Source of the DNA: Zwartia sp.
Lineage (GTDB): Bacteria; Pseudomonadota; Gammaproteobacteria; Burkholderiales; Burkholderiaceae_B
Direction: 5' to 3'
Assembly (NCBI GenBank): GCA_030653405.1
Contig: JAURZO010000224.1
Location: 1-6,819 of the forward strand
DNA length: 6,819 nucleotides
Below, one piece after another: positions 1-5,929 of the stretch. Within the stretch, counting starts at the first letter, position 1. Each line of letters opens with the position of its first letter. The notes beneath the pieces are model-generated. The model saw only the letters and a list, made by a program, of their open reading frames with translations. It was not told the origin of the DNA and did not search any database. A program made the position numbers and the translations under genes.

Positions 1-674
1 CGCAAGGCCAGCCGCAACGCCGGATCGATCACAGCCTGCGCGATTTTGATCGCTTCATCGCTAATGTGGATTTTGCTAAAGGGCTTTTCCTGGTCCGTGG
101 AAAATGCCGCATGCACGAGAGACAGAAAATTTTTGGCGATATGGATATGGGGGTTGTAATGGACCTTGTGCGTCAGCATATTGCCACGCCACAAACCCTC
201 GCCATGAAAGATGTGGTAGCCCACCCGACGCCGCGCACCGCTTAATCCGGTGAGCAGTGCGGTAAAGCGTGAGAACAGCTCAAGATCAATGACGGTGTCA
301 ATCTTGCGGGCGCGCGCCCAGAGAAAAAACTTAAGGGTATCGACGGCTAAACGCACCACCGAACTCGAATCGATGGTGAAAATATTCTGATCCGGGACGG
401 TGTTGAGCAGGCTCAGACTGGCACGATTATTTTTAAAAATCAGAAAGAAGATCTCAGCGCCCCGCGCCTGGGTCTCGCGCATGGCAGGATCAACGATGAT
501 TGCGCTGCCCATTTCAGACAGCTCAATAAACAATACATGACGAGGCGCCGAGGGTGCACCAGAAAACAATCGGCCAATCCAGTCGAGGAGGACCACAACG
601 GGAGTAAAGAGGGCGCAAAGCGGAACACCGACCCGATGGTCGATGGTGCGCATGGTGTCTACACTGAGGCTCAT
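1..674 (-). CDS. Glycosyltransferase family 9 protein (heptosyltransferase-like), N-terminal part, cut by window edge
   Basis: I see 224 complete codons from an ATG at 674; the C-terminal part lies outside the window. Residues 15-37 are a hydrophobic stretch that could bind the membrane. A Rossmann-type strand and turn follows at about 46-66 (VLFIELSEMGSAIIVDPAM), matching the first motif of GT9 enzymes such as WaaC/WaaF. Further on, DLELFSRFTALLTGLSGARRRVGY is typical of the GT9 N-terminal domain. GT9 enzymes transfer heptose or other sugars from nucleotide donors, usually to LPS core, at the cytoplasmic face of the inner membrane. The Asp that normally follows Gly in the first motif (catalytic base in WaaC) is Ser57 here, so donor and activity are uncertain. 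The start lies 12 nt after the flippase-like gene, without a clear Shine-Dalgarno sequence; ATG at codon 8 is an alternative. The GT9 fold is fairly sure, the substrate unknown. Confidence 0.82.
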   Translation of the reverse strand, partial: MSLSVDTMRTIDHRVGVPLCALFTPVVVLLDWIGRLFSGAPSAPRHVLFIELSEMGSAIIVDPAMRETQARGAEIFFLIFKNNRASLSLLNTVPDQNIFTIDSSSVVRLAVDTLKFFLWARARKIDTVIDLELFSRFTALLTGLSGARRRVGYHIFHGEGLWRGNMLTHKVHYNPHIHIAKNFLSLVHAAFSTDQEKPFSKIHISDEAIKIAQAVIDPALRLAL

Positions 675-686
675 AGGCTTTGCATT

Positions 687-1736
687 TTAATGGTGTTTTG
701 AGGCGTTTTTTGCCTGCTGTGTTGAGCCAGCACGCGGACGCTTCAGGAGTGTGATCGCTCCGGGCAAGTAGGTAATCAGCGTCACAATTCCAAAGCTCAC
801 TGAGGCAAGGACGGTGATGCCGCTGTCGATCTGCCACAGTGCGAGTGTGGCTGAAAGCGTCGCCTCTCTGAGCCCCCAGCCGGAAATACTGATGGGGAGC
901 ATCATGAGCAAGCCCAGCGCAGGCATCCCAATCATGAGCGCCGAGAGTGGCGCGTTCACGCCAAAGGCCATCAGGCAACACCAGAAGCTTGTGAGGGCCA
1001 ATAAGTGCGTCATGACCGAAATGGCAAGTTGCACGCATACCGTTTTCCAACCAAGCGCAACATTCAGTGCGGCCATGGCTTGTGGCATGCCGAGTTTGTG
1101 AAGAATTTGCTCGATCAGCCTCCGGCTGCCTTTGGCTTTTAGGAGCGTGGCAGCCAAGGCCGCACCGCCGAGCATCGCGCCAAGTATCCACCACCCAAGC
1201 GTTTCTCCCCAAGGCCCCAGCATGGCGCCACCCAGGATCAAGCCAAGCGCGCCCAGAATGTTGTTTCCCACCAGGCCAAGGCCGCGATCAAGCGCAACGC
1301 TAAAAAAGCTCAGGCGCAATCTAGGCGGGGCATGGTTCAAGTCCAGTGAATGATGCAGCGCTTCATGCAAGGTTTCAGAATTGTTGACGCTGTGGAGTGA
1401 TTGGACTGAGCGACTGCCTTGGACTGCGCGATAACTATCGCCGCCGATCGTGCTGGGCAAACCTTGGTTGATCAACCCCCCCGTAAAGTAAAGGGCGATG
1501 TAGTCCCAGGCCGGTCGGTAAAGTTTGACGCTACGCATCAGCCAGCCCCAGCGCAAGACAGCGAGCAGGTTGGTCAGGATCAGCATGATGAGTGCAAGAC
1601 CAAACCAAAGGGGATGGATCGAAATTTTCGTATCTCTGAGCGCTTGCCAGTCGATGTTACGCGTTGCCAGCCAGAGCAAAGCCACTGACAAGGCAATACG
1701 GATATACGGCCAAAGTTTTTTTAAAATTTGTTTCAA
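687..1736 (-). CDS. Flippase-like multi-spanning membrane protein (UPF0104 / LPG_synthase_TM type)
   Basis: This is a 349-residue, very hydrophobic protein with about eight predicted membrane helices. Its short basic N-terminus (KQILKKLWPY) leads into the first helix. Family landmarks are LPSTIGGDSYRA near residues 93-104, SVALDRGLG near 146-154, and LPISISGWGLREA near 280-292. These correspond to the conserved GGD..R, (E/D)R and P.S..G.G.RE motifs of the integral domain shared with the MprF flippase half and many proteins in glycan clusters. Proteins of this kind are thought to move or present lipid-linked substrates in the inner membrane; no activity is proven for this one. I chose the TTG at 1736 because it gives the normal family N-terminus. 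A frame open back to 1832 would overlap the GT39 gene and add atypical residues. Between the GGD and DR motifs lies an unusual hydrophilic stretch of about 30-40 residues. The C-terminus is a basic tail ending in His-His. Confidence 0.82.
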   Translation of the reverse strand: MKQILKKLWPYIRIALSVALLWLATRNIDWQALRDTKISIHPLWFGLALIMLILTNLLAVLRWGWLMRSVKLYRPAWDYIALYFTGGLINQGLPSTIGGDSYRAVQGSRSVQSLHSVNNSETLHEALHHSLDLNHAPPRLRLSFFSVALDRGLGLVGNNILGALGLILGGAMLGPWGETLGWWILGAMLGGAALAATLLKAKGSRRLIEQILHKLGMPQAMAALNVALGWKTVCVQLAISVMTHLLALTSFWCCLMAFGVNAPLSALMIGMPALGLLMMLPISISGWGLREATLSATLALWQIDSGITVLASVSFGIVTLITYLPGAITLLKRPRAGSTQQAKNASKHH

Positions 1737-1746
1737 GGAGACCGCT

Positions 1747-3261
1747 TCATTTATTCTGGGGAATCGCGCCCCAATTGCGACAGTGGTAAAAATCAAAGCT
1801 TGAAACGCGGCGATTAAAGCGCATGGAATCAAGCGTTTCGATCAGAGAGCAAGATTCGAATTCGCCAGTTTTGATGGGCAGCTCAAACTTCACTTGTGAC
1901 CAGTTTACAAAAAGACTATCTTGGCCGCGTGGAATTTCCCCAAACCAGAGGTCGAATTGATCGAAGCGGCTGTCAATGACGTGGACAGAAAGCGGTCGTG
2001 CATACCAGGCAAGTCTGCTGGCGAGGGTCCAATTACGGACTGAAAGCGAGTTGAGGTTGTTCTCTCGGGCAAGTTCGCGCGCTTTGGTACCCGCTTGATC
2101 CCAGCCCCAAAGATCGGCTAAGGGATTTTTTTTATTTAAGGCATGATCGTCTGGCAGGCCTGGAATGCCGACAAAAAAGAGTGCGGCAAAGGCGAGTAAA
2201 CAGATGATGACTTGTGCTCTGATGAAAGCCAGGATCAAGGCGCGGCGGCCGCTGGCCCAACGCTCTGCCAGCGCATTGGCGGCAAAAGGGGTCAGGGCGA
2301 GCCAGGCTGGCGCCGTCCAGTGGGGCAAATTGCCCCCGCCACCGGACATCAACCCCGTGACTAGAAAAGGAATAAAGAAAAACAGCAGTAGCGAGGCCAT
2401 CAGCCAGCGTTTGTTTTTGAGTGTCTCGCGCGTGGCCAGATAGGCGCCGAGGATCAGCAAAGGACCATATGCAACGACTTGGATGCCGACAAAGGCCGCT
2501 AGTCTGCGCGCTTTCCATTCGCCACCACTGCCATGCTTGAGCTGGTAGGCAAAGGAAATCCAATCATGCTGAGCATTCCAGTAAAAAACCGGCGCGATGA
2601 AGACGAGTGCGATGAATACCGCCAACCAAGGGCCTGCTGTGGTGAGTACGCGTAAGCCGCGCGCAGAGAGCAGTGTGACGATGACTGCGATGGCAGGCAG
2701 TATGGCGGTGTATTTGGAGAGTCCTGCCAACCCCAGCAACAGCCCTAGCGTGAGCCATCGGGATATTGCTGCGTGGCGCTCTGTCGCGAGGCTGAGCGTG
2801 ACGGACATCATGAGTAAAACCAGCACCATCAGCAGGGTATCTGGGAGTAAGCCGACCGCCAGAACATGCATCACTGGCGCGAGCAAGACCAAGGCAACGG
2901 CCCAGATTCCGACTGAATCCGCACTCGCTTTGTTCGGCGAGTCATTCATCAGGCCATGAATCCTGAGAGCCAGCTGTCTCGCGATCAGGCAGGCAATCAG
3001 CCATAGCAGTTGAGGAATCAGGCGAATGATGCTGTCAGGAGCGCCCGCGGCGACCAACGGCCATTGGACCCAGCCGACAAGCGGGGGGTGATCAAAATAG
3101 CTCCAGTCGGGCTTTGCCGCGTAAAGCACGTAGTGTGCTTCATCGACAGAAAGCGTCAGCAGGGATCCGAAGCCAACATGGATGAGCAGACCAAGCGCTA
3201 GTAAAGTCGCTAAATTGGCATAGAACGGTCGAGCCGCTGCGTGAGCGCTAGGATTCTCCAC
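1747..3261 (-). CDS. GT39 / ArnT-like membrane glycosyltransferase (PMT_2 family)
   Basis: This 504-residue protein has roughly eleven to twelve membrane helices followed by a soluble, presumably periplasmic C-terminal domain from about residue 370. The first outside loop carries the GT-C acidic motif SVDEAHY (D40, E41), then SYFDHPPL (54-61), as in ArnT and protein mannosyltransferases. Other family-like elements are LLPDTLL (138-144), GLSKYTA (180-186) and NLPHWTAPAW (311-320). In the C-terminal domain, NWTLASRLAWYARP and the following FDQFDLWFG resemble the ArnT-like tail. Such enzymes use a polyprenyl-phosphate sugar donor and glycosylate lipid A, other lipids or proteins on the periplasmic side; donor and acceptor here are unknown. 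C471 and C494 could form a disulfide. The start is GTG at 3261, 16 nt after the preceding stop, with no strong ribosome binding site. Calling it arnT would overreach, because no aminoarabinose genes are nearby. Confidence 0.87.
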   Translation of the reverse strand: MENPSAHAAARPFYANLATLLALGLLIHVGFGSLLTLSVDEAHYVLYAAKPDWSYFDHPPLVGWVQWPLVAAGAPDSIIRLIPQLLWLIACLIARQLALRIHGLMNDSPNKASADSVGIWAVALVLLAPVMHVLAVGLLPDTLLMVLVLLMMSVTLSLATERHAAISRWLTLGLLLGLAGLSKYTAILPAIAVIVTLLSARGLRVLTTAGPWLAVFIALVFIAPVFYWNAQHDWISFAYQLKHGSGGEWKARRLAAFVGIQVVAYGPLLILGAYLATRETLKNKRWLMASLLLFFFIPFLVTGLMSGGGGNLPHWTAPAWLALTPFAANALAERWASGRRALILAFIRAQVIICLLAFAALFFVGIPGLPDDHALNKKNPLADLWGWDQAGTKARELARENNLNSLSVRNWTLASRLAWYARPLSVHVIDSRFDQFDLWFGEIPRGQDSLFVNWSQVKFELPIKTGEFESCSLIETLDSMRFNRRVSSFDFYHCRNWGAIPQNK

Positions 3262-3277
3262 GTTGGCTGAGGTGCGC

Positions 3278-4006
3278 TTACTGAACCTGAACAGGCAAAA
3301 TGCGCCATGTCACTTGTCGTTTTCCGTCTTCGCTCAGGATTTTCGCGTTCACACGCGTCGCGACAAATCCCTCTGGCAGCTCAGTCGTCCCAGTCACATG
3401 AAGGTAGTGATTGAGTTTGACCTCAACACGGGGAATCGAGATAGTTTGTGTACGGCCATTGGCGTAGCGCCCCTCAAAAGAGAGGTCCAGCCAGCCTTTG
3501 AACTCAGGCCGTTGCGCATTCTCCTGGAGGAGCCAAATCAAATAGGTGAGCTTGCCGGTTTTCTTGTCCTGCGTAAAAACACTGGTACTGACGCCAACCG
3601 GTCCGTAACGTGGGTCAAAGGGTAGCGTCTTGGCGAACAGGTTGAGCTGCTCACGGAGCGGACTAATCGTGGATTCTGCCGTGGTCAGTTTGAGCTGCAG
3701 CTGTTTAACGAGAGCCTCATGATCCTTGATGCTGCGATCAAGCGTTTGCTGCGTATCGTCGTATTTTTTTTGTAAAGTTTGCCTTTCAACCGAAATAGTC
3801 TTGAGCTCTTCGGTGAGTTTTTGGGTCTCGGCAACGGACAGGCGCTTTTCTCCATAGCTGGCTTGCAGAAAAAGCACACCGCCTCCGCCCAGAATGATGC
3901 CCACAATAAACAGGATCAACCAGCCAGGCAGGCCTCGAGAGCCCCGACGTGTATCGTAGGGTGCGGGTTTGAATATTGCACGTTTAGATTGAACGCGTAT
4001 AACCAT
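3278..4006 (-). CDS. Membrane-anchored coiled-coil protein, probable DUF6776 family
   Basis: This 242-residue protein is not catalytically recognisable. Its layout is clear: a basic cytoplasmic N-terminus (1-26, with several Arg/Lys), a single membrane helix at about 27-49 (GWLILFIVGIILGGGGVLFL), a heptad-like charged coiled coil at about 54-127, the sequence LPFDPRYGPVGV at 128-139, and a beta-rich C-terminal domain to the end. By the positive-inside rule the coiled coil and beta domain should face the periplasm. The architecture and the FDPRYGPVGV / GWLDLSFEGR style recall the proteobacterial family named DUF6776, an assignment made from memory. It lies 22 nt after murU and 16 nt before the GT39 gene. 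A strong GGAGGAG ribosome binding site supports the ATG start. A structural or scaffolding role in the envelope is plausible but is inference. Confidence 0.75.
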   Translation of the reverse strand: MVIRVQSKRAIFKPAPYDTRRGSRGLPGWLILFIVGIILGGGGVLFLQASYGEKRLSVAETQKLTEELKTISVERQTLQKKYDDTQQTLDRSIKDHEALVKQLQLKLTTAESTISPLREQLNLFAKTLPFDPRYGPVGVSTSVFTQDKKTGKLTYLIWLLQENAQRPEFKGWLDLSFEGRYANGRTQTISIPRVEVKLNHYLHVTGTTELPEGFVATRVNAKILSEDGKRQVTWRILPVQVQ

Positions 4007-4009
4007 GAG

Positions 4010-4016
4010 CTCCTCC
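4010..4016 (-). promoter_or_regulatory. Strong Shine-Dalgarno site of the coiled-coil membrane protein gene
   Basis: Read on the minus strand, GGAGGAG lies just before ATG at 4006, with five bases between GGAGG and the start. It is the clearest ribosome binding site in the minus-strand run and fixes the start of this gene. It also suggests stronger translation than its neighbours, which have weak or no such sites. Confidence 0.75.
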
Positions 4017-4028
4017 GCGTGACAGACA

Positions 4029-4712
4029 TCAACTTCTAAGCATGCATTCTAACGTGCTGAGCCGCTCCGGTGTCCCGACATCGATCCAAATGCCTTTGAA
4101 AAGCTGTCCAGAAACAGCTTGCCTGGAGATCGCTTCTCTCAGCAACGGGGCAAGTTTCGCGGCCTGATGCGCTGGCGTGTTTGCAAAGAGTGACGGTTTG
4201 TAAATCCCTATGCCGGAAAAGGTGTGTTGAGGTAAGCCGGTCTGACTTAAAAGACCTGTCGCAGTCAGACCAAAATCACCGGCTGCGTTGTGTGTCGGGT
4301 TTGTGACCAGCAAAAGCCAGGCTTGTTGCGACCCTCGTGAGAGCTGTTCGCCGATCTGGCGGGCCTCAGTGGGATCCCAGTCACACCAAATATCACCGTT
4401 GATCACTAAAAAAGGCTCAGTGCCGAGCAGGGGCAGGGCCGTGGCAATACCTCCTGCCGTTTCCAGCGCGACGGGTTCGGCCGAGTACTGTAGGCTCACA
4501 CCCCATTGTCGACCATCACCCAACGCATCCTCAATCAGAGCGCCCAGCCAGGCATGGTTGATGACAATGTTCGTGATGCCTGCCGCGGCGAGTTTTTCGA
4601 GATGCCACTGGATGAGGGGTTTGCCCGCTACCGGAATCAGAGGCTTGGGCAAAGTATCGGTGAGTGGTCGCATCCGCTCGCCCCGACCCGCGGCAAGGAT
4701 CATGGCGCGCAT
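4029..4712 (-). CDS. murU: N-acetylmuramate alpha-1-phosphate uridylyltransferase
   Basis: MurU joins UTP and MurNAc-1-phosphate to give UDP-MurNAc in the cytoplasm, the last step of the peptidoglycan-recycling bypass that avoids MurA/MurB. The 227-residue length fits the family (about 223 in Pseudomonas putida). It starts with the sugar-nucleotidyltransferase signature LAAGRGERMRPLT (6-18) and a following PKPLIPVAGKPLI containing K23. Also present are INHAWLG (51-57), ETAGGIATALPLLG (84-97), the metal-binding NGD (105-107, Asp107), FSGIGIY (165-171), KLAPLLR (186-192) and the C-terminal DVGTPERL (211-218). These match recalled Pseudomonas MurU almost motif for motif, which separates it from RmlA- or GalU-type enzymes. 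The start codon overlaps the amgK stop by one base (TAATG), so the two are probably translationally coupled, as expected for a kinase and its partner. Confidence 0.95.
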   Translation of the reverse strand: MRAMILAAGRGERMRPLTDTLPKPLIPVAGKPLIQWHLEKLAAAGITNIVINHAWLGALIEDALGDGRQWGVSLQYSAEPVALETAGGIATALPLLGTEPFLVINGDIWCDWDPTEARQIGEQLSRGSQQAWLLLVTNPTHNAAGDFGLTATGLLSQTGLPQHTFSGIGIYKPSLFANTPAHQAAKLAPLLREAISRQAVSGQLFKGIWIDVGTPERLSTLECMLRS

Positions 4713-5755
4713 TAAAAGGTGTATCCCACTTTTGTCTGAACTTGGTCAAGCTCATCCAGAATACGGATGAGGGGTTTGAAGGCGATATAGCGCCCAGCCA
4801 CTTGCCGGACGTATTGGTTGACCCGTGGCATGTGGGCAAGATAGGCGGCTTTGCCATCCCGATGGTTGAGCCGCGCGAAAACACCCAGAATGCGCAGGTT
4901 GCGTTGCAAACCCATCCACTCATAGTCCCGATGAAAATCTGCAAAGTCGGCGGCCACCGGGAGTCCTTGCTTGCGCGCTAACTCCCAATAACGTATTGCC
5001 CAGTCCAGTTGCTGCGGTTCTTCCCAAGTGGTGCGTGCGTCAAACACGAGCGAGGCGAGATCGTAAGAGATCGGACCGGACACCGCATCCTGAAAGTCAA
5101 GGATTCCTGGGTTTTGGCCATGTTCCGGGCGTTCGCAGTCCATCAGGTTTGGCGAGTGAAAGTCGCGATGCACAAGCACCCGAGGTTGTGCGGCGTTGTG
5201 TTTGGCGAGCAAATTGAACACCTGATCCAGACGCTCAAGCGCAGCAGGGGGGAGCGTCACCTTGCAATGGACTGTGACGTACCATTCGAGAAAGAGTCCC
5301 AGTTCGGACGTGAGGCGCGCTTCGTCATACAGAGGCAGGCCCTCTTGGTTTGCGGTTTGCATCTGCACGAGTGCGGCAAGCGCCTCGCGATACATCTGTT
5401 GAAGCTTAGCGTCACTGACTCCCGCCTGGATACGGTCGTAATAGGTTGTGGGTCCAAGATCTGACAGGAGCAAAAATCCCTGAGAGAGATCTTGCGCCAA
5501 AATCTTCGGCACATTAAGCCCTGCCTCTGCCAGTCTGTGCGCGACATCAATGAAGGGAGCACAGTCCTCCTGCGGTGGAGGAGCATCCATGACAACCAAA
5601 GTACCCGCAGCGGCAGAAATGCGGAAATAGCGCCTGAAACTGGCATCGCTCGAGGCGGGTACAAGCGTGCTGGGGTCGAGCCCAAGCGAGGCTGGACATG
5701 TCTTGAGCCAGTCAAGCAGGCCGGTCATTCTGAAGTCGGAATTTGGTGTTGACAT
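4712..5755 (-). CDS. amgK: N-acetylmuramate/N-acetylglucosamine anomeric kinase
   Basis: AmgK phosphorylates MurNAc (and GlcNAc) at the anomeric carbon using ATP, supplying MurU with MurNAc-1-phosphate. It has the aminoglycoside-phosphotransferase/choline-kinase fold. From the start used here it is 347 residues, close to family length. Visible motifs are SSDASFRRYFR (35-45), VVMDAPPPQEDC (54-65), GFLLLSDLG (93-101), the catalytic loop VHRDFHSPNLM (195-205, with D198 and N203), the metal-binding GILDFQDAVSGPISYDLASL (217-236, D220), and the C-terminal MGLQRNLRILGVFARLNHRDGK (281-302). All are close to Pseudomonas AmgK. An ATG at 5803 in the same frame would add 16 residues, but the added stretch does not look like the family and lies in the divergent promoter region, so 5755 is preferred. 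Neither start has a strong ribosome binding site. In known bacteria amgK-murU loss raises fosfomycin sensitivity. Confidence 0.94.
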   Translation of the reverse strand: MSTPNSDFRMTGLLDWLKTCPASLGLDPSTLVPASSDASFRRYFRISAAAGTLVVMDAPPPQEDCAPFIDVAHRLAEAGLNVPKILAQDLSQGFLLLSDLGPTTYYDRIQAGVSDAKLQQMYREALAALVQMQTANQEGLPLYDEARLTSELGLFLEWYVTVHCKVTLPPAALERLDQVFNLLAKHNAAQPRVLVHRDFHSPNLMDCERPEHGQNPGILDFQDAVSGPISYDLASLVFDARTTWEEPQQLDWAIRYWELARKQGLPVAADFADFHRDYEWMGLQRNLRILGVFARLNHRDGKAAYLAHMPRVNQYVRQVAGRYIAFKPLIRILDELDQVQTKVGYTF

Positions 5756-5829
5756 AATCTTAAATAATCGAGCGAAAGGTGAGCGGGGCGGGCGATTTAA
5801 CATGCCTCAGCAAATATAAGACGCTTCTC

Positions 5830-5835
5830 TATAAT
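5830..5835 (+). promoter_or_regulatory. Candidate -10 box of the lptD promoter
   Basis: The sequence TATAAT is a perfect match to the sigma70 -10 consensus, 95 bases before the lptD start. The -35 position at 17-base spacing reads TCAGCA (5807-5812), which matches TTGACA at only three of six positions. There is no TG extension just before the -10. Transcription would start near 5842 and give a leader of about 88 bases. The promoter is plausible but unproven, because of the weak -35. Confidence 0.5.
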
Positions 5836-5911
5836 ACCGGTTGGTGTGCACAGGTTTTTTCGAGTGCCTGGGGCCTCTCTTCTGGTGTACCTTTAGCTAA
5901 GTATCTGTATT

Positions 5912-5918
5912 AAGGTGA
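5912..5918 (+). promoter_or_regulatory. Candidate Shine-Dalgarno site of lptD
   Basis: AAGGTGA is complementary to the 16S rRNA tail and lies 11 bases before the GTG at 5930, a rather long spacing. The same bases contain another in-frame GTG at 5915, which lacks a good upstream site. This favours 5930 as the start but does not settle it. Confidence 0.45.
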
Positions 5919-5929
5919 TTTTTTCGAAC

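Larger units (their letters stand above)
5756..5929. other. Divergent intergenic region between amgK and lptD
   Basis: These 174 bases separate two genes read away from each other and must hold the control of at least lptD. The left part is G/C-rich and the middle is A/T-rich (5811-5836). A perfect -10 box faces lptD. On the minus strand, weaker -10-like sequences (TATATT, complement of 5813-5818; TATTAT, complement of 5831-5836) could serve amgK, but neither has a convincing -35. The nine-base word TTTTTTCGA occurs twice in direct orientation, at 5855-5863 and 5919-5927. I see no sigmaE-type GGAACTT element, terminator or RNA gene. Confidence 0.7.

Noticed and set aside
523..1212. A long open minus-strand frame (229 codons) crossing the GT9 and flippase-like genes
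   Set aside because: It runs in another frame across two clear genes, has an amino-acid mix rich in His, Arg, Cys and Trp typical of out-of-frame GC-rich reading, and shows no family motif.
1737..1832. Longer N-terminus for the flippase-like protein, starting TTG at 1832
   Set aside because: It would overlap the end of the GT39 gene by about 85 bases, and the extra 32 residues do not resemble the family N-terminus.
1747..3261. Naming the GT39 gene arnT (aminoarabinose transferase)
   Set aside because: Only the general GT39/ArnT fold is visible, and none of the aminoarabinose synthesis genes are nearby.
5756..5803. Longer N-terminus for AmgK, starting ATG at 5803
   Set aside because: The added Pro/Arg-rich 16 residues are not family-like, and the start would sit at or next to the putative promoter. 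It cannot be fully excluded.
5797..5820. TTAACA (5797-5802) and TATAAG (5815-5820) as a plus-strand promoter
   Set aside because: Each hexamer matches its consensus well, but the spacing is only 12 bases, too short for sigma70; paired with TATAAT at 5830 it would be 27 bases, too long.
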